Origin: Aequorivita sublithincola DSM 14238
Lineage (GTDB): Bacteria; Bacteroidota; Bacteroidia; Flavobacteriales; Flavobacteriaceae
Direction of reading: 5' to 3'
DNA length: 64,000 nucleotides
Assembly (NCBI RefSeq): GCF_000265385.1
Contig: NC_018013.1
Location: 2,259,001-2,323,000, forward strand
Below the pieces are notes generated by a model that did no database searches, was not told the origin of the DNA, and worked only from the letters and a program-made list of their open reading frames with translations. Numbering within the stretch: the first letter of the stretch is position 1; the number at the start of each line of letters is the position of its first letter. This document shows, one piece after another, positions 50,359-58,941 of the stretch. The translations under genes were made by a program, and so were the position numbers.

Positions 50359-50882
50359 TATAAGTGCTTCGTAATTTTTGAACTCATTGGTTTGGTGATC
50401 GAAAAGTAATAATCAATGAGATTTCCTTTTTCGTCCACCAAATATTTTTGAAAATTCCATTTTACACTGGAACTCTTCTTCCCGTTAAGTTTTTTTGAGG
50501 TAAGCCATTCGTATAACGGATGTTGATTGCTGCCTTTTACCGCTATTTTCTCTGTAAGTAAAAATGTTACCCCAAAATTTAATTCGCAAAATTCTTGAAT
50601 TTGCGAAGCATTTCCAGGTTCTTGTTTTCCAAATTGATTACACGGAGAACCAATAACAACGAGTTTATCAGCGTATGTATCGCTCAGGGATTGTAGCTCT
50701 TTATATTGATTTGTGAAGCCACACTCCGAAGCCACATTTACAAAAAGTATTTTCTTGCCTCTAAAAGTTTTAAGGGAAATAGGTTTGCCATCCAACCCAT
50801 TTATAGCTATATCATAAATAGAATATTTTTTTTTGTTCGCAGCAACTGTAGTTGGTGTTTTTGCTTTATCGAGTGTATTCAT
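50358..50882 (-). CDS. Glutathione peroxidase family protein
   Basis: 174 residues. The tetrad is present: the peroxidatic cysteine in ASECGFTNQY (C54), the glutamine in PCNQFGKQEPG (Q83) and the KWNF motif (W142, N143). With Cys instead of selenocysteine, the enzyme probably uses thioredoxin as reductant, as most bacterial homologues do. There is no signal peptide, so it acts in the cytoplasm and reduces peroxides. It is first in an operon with the four-helix membrane gene. Neighbouring folate and pterin genes suggest a photo-oxidative stress setting. Confidence 0.92.
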   Translation of the reverse strand: MNTLDKAKTPTTVAANKKKYSIYDIAINGLDGKPISLKTFRGKKILFVNVASECGFTNQYKELQSLSDTYADKLVVIGSPCNQFGKQEPGNASQIQEFCELNFGVTFLLTEKIAVKGSNQHPLYEWLTSKKLNGKKSSSVKWNFQKYLVDEKGNLIDYYFSITKPMSSKITKHL

Positions 50883-51158
50883 ATTTAGATTTTTGCTTGT
50901 CCGTTATAAATCCTATTTCAAATGTAGAGTTATTTTAATTATAGTTGCGCCTTTGACGTTTTGAACCAAGATCGACCGCCAAAAGCGGACCCCAAGAACC
51001 ACGACAAAAAAAAGTCTTGGCTCGTGCAATGAACTATGTGAATGATTCCCGAATAAATTTGGGGTAAGCAGTGGATCAAAAAGTCAAAACACTCATTTTG
51101 GAATAATTACGGATATGCAATTATTATTGAAATCTTATGTCAAAACTTAGTTTCATAA

Positions 51159-51857
51159 TTATTTTAAATAATTCTGCAATTCAGCAATTTTATTTGGTGT
51201 ATTAAATACCCCGCCATAAAAAGAAGTTACCGTGGCAGAAGTATCATCTTTTATTCCACGGGAAGAAACACATAAATGTTTTGCATCTATAATTACCGCA
51301 ACATCTTTTGTGTCTAATATTTCAGTAAGTTCCGCAGCAATCTGGTTTGTTAAACGCTCCTGTACTTGGGGTCTTTTGGCGAAATATTGAACAATTCTAT
51401 TCAGCTTAGAAAGCCCAATCACTTTGCCGGAAGATATATAGGCAATATGAGCCTTTCCTATAATTGGAACAAAGTGATGCTCACAATTAGAATAAAATGT
51501 GATGTTCTTCTCAACCAGCATTTGGTTGTATTGATATTTATTATCAAACAAGGCAGCCTTAGGTTTGTTAGCTGGATTTAAACCTGAAAAAATTTCATCT
51601 ATATACATTTTGGCAACTCGATTAGGCGTGCCTTTTAAGGAGTCGTCGGTAAGATCTAAGCCCATAACATCCATTATTTCTGCGAAAAGACCTGCTATTT
51701 TATATTTCTTTTCTTCATCAGACACTTTAAATGCATCGGCTCTCATAGGCGTTTCAAGTCCGGAATAAAAATGTTCATCGCCAATTTCTTCGTCTGAAAA
51801 TCCGTTAAGTCTATTTTCTTTAGTGAGGGTATTCAACATAGTTTCTTGGTGTTTCAT
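51159..51857 (-). CDS. folE: GTP cyclohydrolase I
   Basis: 232 residues (226 if the ATG at 51839 is used). The conserved core reads TPNRVAKMYIDEIFSGL, then FYSNCEHHFVPIIGKAHIAYI and LSKLNRIVQYFAKRPQVQERLT, and HLCVSSRGI near the end, which holds the Cys and His that bind the active-site zinc. It converts GTP to dihydroneopterin triphosphate for folate or tetrahydropterin. Its start lies inside the end of the 6-pyruvoyl-tetrahydropterin-type synthase gene, so the two are coupled. The N-terminal 40 residues are variable. Confidence 0.95.
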   Translation of the reverse strand: MKHQETMLNTLTKENRLNGFSDEEIGDEHFYSGLETPMRADAFKVSDEEKKYKIAGLFAEIMDVMGLDLTDDSLKGTPNRVAKMYIDEIFSGLNPANKPKAALFDNKYQYNQMLVEKNITFYSNCEHHFVPIIGKAHIAYISSGKVIGLSKLNRIVQYFAKRPQVQERLTNQIAAELTEILDTKDVAVIIDAKHLCVSSRGIKDDTSATVTSFYGGVFNTPNKIAELQNYLK

Positions 51858-52230
51858 AAAGTTTAATCTTTAATTCTAATTTGGCTTCGATCGCTGGTCG
51901 TAACAAGTTATAAATAGTTATGGCAATATTCTCGGCAGTGGGGTTTAGGTCTTTAAATTCAAGAGTATCCAGATTAAGGTTTTTGTGGTCGAACCTATCT
52001 AAAATTTCTTGCTTTATTAAGTCAGACAAAATCTTTGTGTCTATAACATAACCAGTCTCTGGATCACACGGCCCAATAACTTTCACTTCCAATTCATAAT
52101 TATGACCGTGATAATTGGGGTTGTTGCATTTTCCAAAAATGGCTTTGTTTTTTTCGTCACTCCAATTTTTATTTTGTAATCTATGTGCTGCGTTAAAGTG
52201 TTCACACCTTACAATGGCAATCTTATTCAT
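51820..52230 (-). CDS. 6-pyruvoyl-tetrahydropterin synthase / 6-carboxytetrahydropterin synthase family protein
   Basis: 136 residues. Zinc ligands are H16 (FNAAHRL), H41 and H43 (NYHGHNYEL), with a candidate catalytic cysteine at C35 (GKCNNPNY). It acts directly on the product of FolE, either toward tetrahydrobiopterin-like pterins or toward preQ0 (QueD). The folE neighbour and lack of queC/queE here favour the pterin route, but this is not certain. Its promoter region faces a shared 12-bp inverted-repeat operator (52286-52323) with the divergent FAD oxidoreductase. Confidence 0.9.
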   Translation of the reverse strand: MNKIAIVRCEHFNAAHRLQNKNWSDEKNKAIFGKCNNPNYHGHNYELEVKVIGPCDPETGYVIDTKILSDLIKQEILDRFDHKNLNLDTLEFKDLNPTAENIAITIYNLLRPAIEAKLELKIKLYETPRNYVEYPH

Positions 52231-52285
52231 TTATGCTGTGTATAGATTTTTGTTTATCGTATTTTGTAGTGTAAATGTATTCTAT

Positions 52286-52323
52286 TTTTTGTTTAACCTT
52301 TATAATATATTGTTAAACAAAAA
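52286..52323. promoter_or_regulatory. Inverted-repeat operator between divergent genes
   Basis: Perfect 12-bp arms TTTTTGTTTAAC (52286-52297) and GTTAAACAAAAA (52312-52323) flank a 14-bp A+T-rich spacer. The right arm overlaps the -33 element of the FAD oxidoreductase promoter. The distance to both start codons (55-60 bp) suits one regulator for both transcripts. Confidence 0.7.
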
Positions 52324-52341
52324 TTAAAACTACTAACTTTG
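52309..52341 (+). promoter_or_regulatory. Promoter of the FAD oxidoreductase gene
   Basis: TAACTTTG (52334-52341) with ATTG (52309-52312) 21 bp upstream. It overlaps the right arm of the inverted-repeat operator. Confidence 0.7.
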
Positions 52342-52370
52342 TACACAGCAGATATATTTATCGACTAGAA

Positions 52371-53624
52371 ATGAAAAATTCGAATTACAAAATACATATC
52401 ATCGGAGCGGGAGTTAGCGGATTGATTGCGGCTACTGTTCTTGAGCAAAATGGATTTTCTCCAATTATTATTGAGGCTACGGATGGAGTAGGTGGAAGAG
52501 TGAAAACAGATATAATAGAAGGGTATCAATTAGACCATGGTTTTCAGGTTTTATTAACTGCTTACCCGTATGCCCAAAAGTATCTTGATTTGGAGTCGTT
52601 GGATTTACAGAAATTTGTGCCAGGAGCAGCCATTTACAAAAATGGCAAACAAATCTTGATAGGCGACCCCTTAAGAGACGTATCATTGTTATTTTCTACA
52701 CTTTTCTCAGGCATTGGAACATTTTCAGACAAACTTAAAATACTTCAGCTGAATCATATGTTGAAGAAAAAAACGTTATCCAAAATCTTTTCTGATAAAG
52801 AGCAGTCTACGTTATCTTATTTAACGGATTTTGGTTTTTCAATTGAAATGATAAACGACTTTTTCAAACCTTTTTTCAGCGGTATTTTTCTTGAAAACAA
52901 ATTGGAAACTTCCAGCAGAATGTTCGAATTTGTGTACAAAATGTTTGGAGAAGGTTATGCCGCATTACCAAAAGACGGTATTGAAGCGATTCCGAAGCAA
53001 CTGGCTCAGAACCTAAAGCATACTACTTTTAAGTTCAACACTAAGGTGACAGCAGTAAAAGATGGCGAAATAACCCTTGCTGATAATACCAAATTAGAAA
53101 GTGACTTTACTATTTTGGCTACAGATGCCAATGATCTCATTGAAAATCTAAAAAACCAAGCATTGAAATGGAAGTCTTGTGATACATTATATTTTGAAAC
53201 TGAAAACAGAACCATTAGAAAACCGTTAATCGGTCTTATTCCAAAAGAGGGAACTTTAATAAATAATATTTTTTATCATACGAGTTTAGCTACAAGCAAA
53301 AAACCGAATAAAGAATTGCTATCGGTAACCGTAATAGAGAATCAAAAGGTAAACAATCAAGAACTTATAGATCGGGTGAGCGAAGAATTAAAAGAGCTTT
53401 GTGGGATTAGTACGTGTAGGTTTATTAAACATTATAAGATACCGATGGCATTACCAGAATTGGCGGACTTGCGCTACGAAATGTCACCTTCGGAAACTCG
53501 ATTAACGGGTGGACTTTTTTTAGCGGGAGACACACAATTAAATGGCTCTTTAAATGCCGCTATGCTTTCGGGAGAACGTGCAGCACTTGGAGTAATAGAA
53601 ACGATATCAAGTAACATTTCTTAG
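52371..53624 (+). CDS. FAD/NAD(P)-dependent oxidoreductase (amine oxidase / phytoene desaturase-like)
   Basis: 417 residues. The FAD Rossmann motif is HIIGAGVSGL (about 9-18), followed by GGRVKTD and a C-terminal GGLFLAGDTQLNGSLNAAMLSGERAA, which is the FAD-binding end motif of the amine oxidase fold. Such proteins occur as single genes in light-inducible clusters of some bacteria and desaturate carotenoids or oxidise amines; the substrate here is open. It has its own promoter (52309-52341) and is divergent from the pterin genes. Confidence 0.88.
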   Translation: MKNSNYKIHIIGAGVSGLIAATVLEQNGFSPIIIEATDGVGGRVKTDIIEGYQLDHGFQVLLTAYPYAQKYLDLESLDLQKFVPGAAIYKNGKQILIGDPLRDVSLLFSTLFSGIGTFSDKLKILQLNHMLKKKTLSKIFSDKEQSTLSYLTDFGFSIEMINDFFKPFFSGIFLENKLETSSRMFEFVYKMFGEGYAALPKDGIEAIPKQLAQNLKHTTFKFNTKVTAVKDGEITLADNTKLESDFTILATDANDLIENLKNQALKWKSCDTLYFETENRTIRKPLIGLIPKEGTLINNIFYHTSLATSKKPNKELLSVTVIENQKVNNQELIDRVSEELKELCGISTCRFIKHYKIPMALPELADLRYEMSPSETRLTGGLFLAGDTQLNGSLNAAMLSGERAALGVIETISSNIS

Positions 53625-53696
53625 AAAAACAGTTGAAGTGAATATAGGTAAACCAAGACTTTAAAGCTGTTCTCACAACATTAGCTGCAAGCTTGC

Positions 53697-53924
53697 CTAA
53701 ATTCCTGAGCTGGGTCTTCCTTTTAGTCGAACATCAATTCTTTTTTTCTTATCCGTCAAGCGCTTCATTACCTCCATTAGGTTGGCATCTTTTGTTTTTT
53801 TATAAATCTCGTTAATAGCGAGTATAAGTCGTTTTGCTTCTCGTGTAGCTTCTACTCTATCACTGGTAGTGAGATTGCTCATGCTAGCCTCTTCAAAAGC
53901 TGTTGCTTCTTTTAAAATATCCAT
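53697..53924 (-). CDS. Small helical protein of unknown function
   Basis: 75 residues, predicted all-helical and highly charged: MDILKEATAFEEASMSNLT, then REAKRLILAINEIYKKTKDA and LMEVMKRLTDKKKRIDVRLKG. It may be a small DNA- or protein-binding factor. The ATG is preceded by a reasonable purine-rich stretch. It is convergent with the FAD oxidoreductase gene, with about 70 bp between. Confidence 0.65.
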   Translation of the reverse strand: MDILKEATAFEEASMSNLTTSDRVEATREAKRLILAINEIYKKTKDANLMEVMKRLTDKKKRIDVRLKGRPSSGI

Positions 53925-54080
53925 AGATAATTTCGTTTAAACGCTGGTAAAACTATTAAAACAAAACAAATTTTACAACTACTAGAACCTAGTTATGAAT
54001 ATTTTAACAAAGCAGATAGCAATAAATAAGCCCACTATAAATTTTGAAAATTAAACCGCATTAAAATGGGTTGATATTTG

Positions 54081-54098
54081 GCGAGCGTCTCGCGCGTG
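54081..54098 (-). repeat. Degenerate REP copy
   Basis: GCGAGCGTCTCGCGCGTG is an inverted, slightly shortened copy of the REP element at 43696-43718. It marks REP spread about 10 kb from the RAYT gene. Confidence 0.6.
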
Positions 54099-54135
54099 CC
54101 GTTATGTTTAAAGATTAATTTTAAGTATAGCTCTT

Positions 54136-54627
54136 TTATTGTAATTCTATTTTAGCTATTAAGAGTTTGAATTTCTCATTTTTCTTGTTTGCTATCAAAA
54201 AGGTTACAACTTCTATATGGTCATCAGAAAAATTTGGTTGCTCAAGTTGTTTCCCTCTGAAAGAAGGGAACATATCTTTTAGGTTAATCTCTATTTCCTG
54301 CCAATCTCTAGAGGTATTAAAGGAAGCTATATATGAATAGTAATCTTCCGAATTAGATTTTAACCTGAATTGATAGGCTTTACCATCGCCTTGGATTTTT
54401 AGAAGGATCTTCGTATATCCATCTAATTGAATTCTTGGAAATCCATATTTTACAGAAGAGAACCCTCCATTATTAGCTAATAATATAACACCCTCAAAAA
54501 CACCAAAACCGTTGGCACTTATTGAAAAGGTTCCTGATGATTGACCGCCCATAACCACATCGTCTACAATTATCCAGTTTTGTAGGTCTGAATTTTTATT
54601 AAAATTGTAAATTATTCTTGATTCCAT
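54136..54627 (-). CDS. CIA30-family protein (complex I intermediate-associated protein 30 type)
   Basis: 163 residues with the fold seen in the beta-jelly-roll CIA30 domain: LQNWIIVDDVVMGGQSSGTF, LLANNGGFSSVKYGF, KGDGKAYQFRLKS-like (here ILLKIQGDGKAYQFRLKSN) and WQEIEINLKDMFPSFRG. The 'VDDxVMGGxSxG' and 'GDGKxYQFRLK' phrases are the family hallmarks. In bacteria it is found in stress or light-linked clusters, function unclear. It shares the minus strand with the response regulator and kinase that follow. Confidence 0.88.
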   Translation of the reverse strand: MESRIIYNFNKNSDLQNWIIVDDVVMGGQSSGTFSISANGFGVFEGVILLANNGGFSSVKYGFPRIQLDGYTKILLKIQGDGKAYQFRLKSNSEDYYSYIASFNTSRDWQEIEINLKDMFPSFRGKQLEQPNFSDDHIEVVTFLIANKKNEKFKLLIAKIELQ

Positions 54628-54673
54628 GAAAGAATAAGATAAGGGTAAAGATTATTATAGGACAACACCAGTT

Positions 54674-55066
54674 TTAGCATATTTTAAGAATGACTTCTTT
54701 TTTGAGTGGTTTCTCTAAGAAACCTTTTACGAGCGGATTTGTTCGTGCCCGATTTATGTCGCTAGGATCTACCGAGGACGATAATATATAAATAGTGTAA
54801 TGTTCTTTTATCGCAGGATTTAAAAGTTCAAAAGCTTCAAGAAAATCCCATCCTGATATTGTTGGCATGTTTATGTCCAAAAATACTATTGTTTTTCCAT
54901 CTGACTCATTAATGCTTGTTTCGGACTCTATAAACTTCAGGCCATCTTCGGGAATTTTAAAATCATTAACCTTTACTGAGTCAAAGGATTTTTTCAAAAT
55001 CATTTTTGTGAGGAAATTGTTTATCGCGTCGTCATCAATAATAATAAACCGCTTCATTATTTCCAT
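54674..55066 (-). CDS. Single-domain response regulator
   Basis: 130-residue receiver: acidic pocket in FIIIDDDAINN, phosphoacceptor D in VFLDINMPTISGW and Lys in FLEKPLKKE. No output domain, so it probably works as a phosphate sink or shuttle, or signals by protein contact. It begins 8 bp downstream of the multi-PAS kinase gene, so the two form one operon. The N-terminal MEIMKRF has two possible starts (ATG at 55066 or 55057). Confidence 0.9.
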   Translation of the reverse strand: MEIMKRFIIIDDDAINNFLTKMILKKSFDSVKVNDFKIPEDGLKFIESETSINESDGKTIVFLDINMPTISGWDFLEAFELLNPAIKEHYTIYILSSSVDPSDINRARTNPLVKGFLEKPLKKEVILKIC

Positions 55067-55073
55067 TTTAGAT

Positions 55074-58000
55074 TTAGTTTTTGAAGACGATTGTAAATTC
55101 GGTTCCTTTATTGAGTTCGCTCAATAATGTAATTTTTCCTCCCAGGGATTCTACTTGCGTTTTCACAATAAACAATCCCATTCCTTTTCCTTCCACGTGG
55201 GAATGGAAGCGATTGTATAACCCAAAAATTTTATTCTTTTTAAATTTCATGTCAAGCCCTAAACCATTGTCTTTAAAAGTAATGATTATTTTGTTATTCT
55301 CTTGCTTACTTTTTATTTCAATCTGGGTTGGCACGTTTGGTTTACCATATTTAATGCTATTGTCTATTAGATTATAAAAGATGCTGTAGACAAAGATTTT
55401 TAGCGAATGTATTTCGTTTACTTCTGTAAAATCGGTGCTAATGCTTACGCTGTGTTTTTCTATGAGATTGTTTAAACTAAGCTTGATATCCTTAACAATT
55501 CTTGAGAAATCAATCACTTCTTTTTTATCGTCAGATTCATTCTTTACCTGCAAGATGTTGTTAATGTCTTTAATTACAGCATCTAGCGAGGTTACTGAAG
55601 CAGAAAGCCCTTGTAACGATTCCTTCCGCTCTTGCTGGGTAAGCGTTTCGTGCTGTAAAATATCTGCGAAACCCATAATGTTGGCAGTTGGGGCTCGAAG
55701 ATTATGAGATATGATATAAGAAAATTGTTCAAGATCGCTATTGCGCTGAACCACATCTGAGATCATTTTAACACGTTCACTGTCTCCTTTTTTACGCTCC
55801 GTAATATCCTGAAAACTGCCATATATTTTAGCGCATTTTCCCTCAACAAATTCTGCTTCCCCAATTGTTCGAACCCATTTCAAGTTGCCCTTAAATGTGG
55901 TTATTTCAAGTTCTTCATCCCATGGAATTCCATTTTCAATGCACTGCTTTAAGCGTTCCGTTATAATTTTTTTGTTTACTTCACCATTAAAATGGCCAAT
56001 ACCGATTGAAAGATCTGGGATAAAATCTGGCGCTGCTTCGCGTATTTCTTTTGTTATATCTGACCAATAAACCGTTCCTTTAATAACATCTATCTCCCAA
56101 CTACCTATTCTGGCAAGCCTGTTTGATTTGTCTAAAAGGTTCTCTAAATGTTTCTTTTCTGTGATATCAAAAAGCATTCCCAGGGATCCCTTAAAATTCC
56201 CGAGCTCATCGAAAATAGGATTTGCCGATACTTGTGTTGTAATGCGATTACCCTTTTTAGAGATAAAAGAAAGTTCCATCTTTTCCGCAATCCCCATTTT
56301 TCTCCGGTCTAAATAAATCTGGGCATATTCCTGTCCGTCCGCATCCAAAAAATAGGAACTGGTTTTACCCATCATTTCCTCTTCAGAATAGCCAAGCATT
56401 TCGCCTATCTTTTTATTTACAAAAGTGGTTTTGCTGTTTTCGTCCAAAAGCCAAATGCCCTCTTCTGCTGTTTCTACAATCTGACGATATTGCTTTTCGC
56501 TTTTTTCAACTTTTTTCTTGGATACTACTTGTTCGGTTACGTCGTTTATAAAAAAGAAGACGCCCACTATCTTTCCTTTGTTATTTCTATAGGCCTGATA
56601 AACGTAGTTTATATATAACTCGGTTAGTGGAGCGTTGTCCTGAGTTTTTAATTTCACTAATGTTTCCGTGCCGCTATACGATTCACCGGTCTGGTATACA
56701 CGATCTAGCTGGCTTATAAAGCCTTGTTCTATAACTTCGGGAAGTGCTTCAGCTACAGATTTTCCTATTATATTTTTTTCACCAATTAAATGTAAATAAA
56801 GAGGATTCGCCATTTCAAAAACGTGGTCAGGACCTTTCAACATTCCAACTGCAGATGGTGCTTTTAAAAACATATCGTAGAACTGATCCCTTTCATTTTT
56901 CACTGCTTTCTCAAGATTTTTTTTCTCCGTTATATCTTTGGCTATACAATACAATAAACCTTGTTTCTCATCCCAATTAACGGACCATAACATCGGGATA
57001 ATTTTCCCGCTTTTGTGTACATATCTATTCTCAAATGTTGGATCCTTGATTTTTTTATAAATTGTTTCAGCAGCTTTGGAGGTAATTTCAACATCTTCCT
57101 CTAATACTAGGTTAATAAATTTGGTCCCGATTAGCTCACTCGGTTTATAACCCCAAATTTTTTCTGATGCGGCGCTAACATTTACAAACTCCCCATTAGT
57201 ATTAACAGTACAAATTACATCTAAGGAGAAATCTAGAATATTATTAAGTTCAGAAAGTGTTTTTCGCAATTCAGTCGAAGTGTCCTCAAGATTTTTTTCA
57301 GCTATTTTTCTATAGTTAATATCGTGATGGGAGATGACGACTTGGTTAGTATTACTTCCCAGATTTACGGCACTAAGCATAAACCATTGTTGGTTTTGTG
57401 GGGAATGACAAGAATATTCCATTTCAAAATTCAGTCTATTTTTTTTAAAAATAGATTGAATGCCGGCCAATGCCTTTTCTGCATCGCTATCGCCATCTTC
57501 AATTCCTTTTTTGCAGGCATCGAAGTAGTTGCTACCTCTTGGAATACCATCTAAAGTTAGATTGCTATTTTTATTCCCAAAATCATTCCATGCTTTGTTT
57601 ACCGTTAGAATTTCACCGCTTTCGTCTATAACGGCAATATGTGAATTTACGGAAGAAAGGATACACTTATTGAGGACTTCACTTTTGCGAAGTTGTTGGG
57701 CTGCATTGTTTTTTTCCACAGCATTTAATATAGCATACGGTAGACGAAACATGCGGTCTTTGAAGAAATAATCATCTGCTCCGGCTTTTATAATTTCTAT
57801 GGCATTTTCTTCACATAAAATAGAAGTAATTAAGATGAAAGGAATCTTTTCACCCTGCTGCGAAATAATTTTTAAAGCGTCCGAAGCATTAAAACAGGGG
57901 AGTTTGTACTCTGAAAGTATAATGTCTGGATTAAATACTTTGAGTGCTTTCACAAAGGCTATCTTATTGTCAACAACCAATTTCTCAAATTGGATATTTA

Positions 58001-58079
58001 CGTTTTTCAACGCTCTTTCTACTAATTCAGTATCAGCAGTTATCTCTTCGAGATGGAGTATTTTTAGTTTGGTTTGCAA
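55074..58079 (-). CDS. Multi-PAS histidine kinase with degenerate N-terminal receiver
   Basis: 1001 residues. The N-terminal receiver-like domain (1-120) has Glu instead of the phosphoacceptor Asp (E57 in IILSEYKLP) and Glu pairs in the acidic pocket (LEEITAD), so it cannot be phosphorylated normally. Four to five PAS/PAC domains follow (about 130-760), with repeated 'ITERKK' or 'DITEKKxLE' linkers. The kinase core has SHNLRAPTANIMGFADIL as H-box and an HATPase domain (LIDNSIKYGKPN, DNGLGLDM, GKGMGLFIVKTQVESLGGKI). No transmembrane helix is visible, so it is cytoplasmic. It pairs with the receiver gene downstream. Confidence 0.9.
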   Translation of the reverse strand: MQTKLKILHLEEITADTELVERALKNVNIQFEKLVVDNKIAFVKALKVFNPDIILSEYKLPCFNASDALKIISQQGEKIPFILITSILCEENAIEIIKAGADDYFFKDRMFRLPYAILNAVEKNNAAQQLRKSEVLNKCILSSVNSHIAVIDESGEILTVNKAWNDFGNKNSNLTLDGIPRGSNYFDACKKGIEDGDSDAEKALAGIQSIFKKNRLNFEMEYSCHSPQNQQWFMLSAVNLGSNTNQVVISHHDINYRKIAEKNLEDTSTELRKTLSELNNILDFSLDVICTVNTNGEFVNVSAASEKIWGYKPSELIGTKFINLVLEEDVEITSKAAETIYKKIKDPTFENRYVHKSGKIIPMLWSVNWDEKQGLLYCIAKDITEKKNLEKAVKNERDQFYDMFLKAPSAVGMLKGPDHVFEMANPLYLHLIGEKNIIGKSVAEALPEVIEQGFISQLDRVYQTGESYSGTETLVKLKTQDNAPLTELYINYVYQAYRNNKGKIVGVFFFINDVTEQVVSKKKVEKSEKQYRQIVETAEEGIWLLDENSKTTFVNKKIGEMLGYSEEEMMGKTSSYFLDADGQEYAQIYLDRRKMGIAEKMELSFISKKGNRITTQVSANPIFDELGNFKGSLGMLFDITEKKHLENLLDKSNRLARIGSWEIDVIKGTVYWSDITKEIREAAPDFIPDLSIGIGHFNGEVNKKIITERLKQCIENGIPWDEELEITTFKGNLKWVRTIGEAEFVEGKCAKIYGSFQDITERKKGDSERVKMISDVVQRNSDLEQFSYIISHNLRAPTANIMGFADILQHETLTQQERKESLQGLSASVTSLDAVIKDINNILQVKNESDDKKEVIDFSRIVKDIKLSLNNLIEKHSVSISTDFTEVNEIHSLKIFVYSIFYNLIDNSIKYGKPNVPTQIEIKSKQENNKIIITFKDNGLGLDMKFKKNKIFGLYNRFHSHVEGKGMGLFIVKTQVESLGGKITLLSELNKGTEFTIVFKN

Positions 58080-58941
58080 TCTATCAGAATTATTGTTTCT
58101 CTGTTTACGTAGGCTTTATTCTACCTAGAAAAATAAAACGCGATTTGTATGTGTCTTTATAAAATTATTAAAATCAGCGATCTAGAAACGAATGGCTATT
58201 ACTTATCTTCAAAAATGGGCTAATGTAAGAAAATAACCGTCTTTCCTACAAGTTAATGTTTTTTTATCACTTAAATTTGTTACGCTTTCCTGGATTGAAG
58301 ATGATTCATTTAAACTTAAAACAGAAGAATGGGTTTTTCTTTAAAATTGAGAAATTCCAAGTGTCTTTAAAATTTACATTAAACATAATCTTGTTTTTTC
58401 AGTACGCTAATAATCTTAGTTGAGCTGCAAAATTTTCAATAAATCCTTTTACTTATAGCAATCAAAGCTATTTCCTAAACGTTCGTTAATCCGCCTAAAT
58501 CTTAAATAGATAATAAATAGAATAGACTATATAGTCTAATCTATTTATTATTAACCTCACTAATTACTTCAAGTTAAAATGTTTGGTTAATATAAAGCAA
58601 ACTGCGAAAGATTAAAATGCAGATTTATTGTTTTTGGGCACACGCGGCAGAATGGGTTTAAAACATTTTTTAATGGGAAGCACTGCAGAACGTGTAATGG
58701 CTATCTGGATATTAAAGTTTTGATGGTTTCATAAAATATATAATTATACCAAGATTCATTCTTTAACGTGTATGGTTATTTTAGAACGAGTCAGACGGGT
58801 AATTATTAAAAAATAATTAGGGGATATCTCATAGATGGTTCATTAGAATCTAAGAAAATAGTTTCTTTCTCCTACAAATTAAATTAGTCTTAAGATAAAC
58901 TCTACTATCGTTATGAAATTTTATTTATTATGTTAATTTAA
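58080..58941. other. Gene-poor A+T-rich spacer of about 860 bp
   Basis: No gene could be supported here. The region holds the UspA remnant at 58619-58723 and otherwise short, unstructured A+T-rich DNA. It separates the multi-PAS kinase gene (-) from the muramidase-like gene (-). It looks like decayed sequence left by former genes. Confidence 0.6.
58619..58723 (+). pseudogene. Fragment of a universal stress protein (UspA) C-terminus
   Basis: An open stretch on the + strand reads ADLLFLGTRGRMG, LKHFLMGSTAERVM, AIWILKF and stop. It matches the ATP-binding loop of UspA (GxxGRxGxxxxxxGSxAExV). In the same frame a TAA lies two codons upstream of the ADLL segment and no start codon is available, so this is the last third of a gene whose beginning has gone. 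It is the only recognisable item in this spacer. Confidence 0.75.

Noticed and set aside
50889..51158. Short open stretch ending VLARAMNYVNDSRINLG on the + strand
   Set aside because: No start with a leader and no recognisable family. Nothing else is supported in this spacer.
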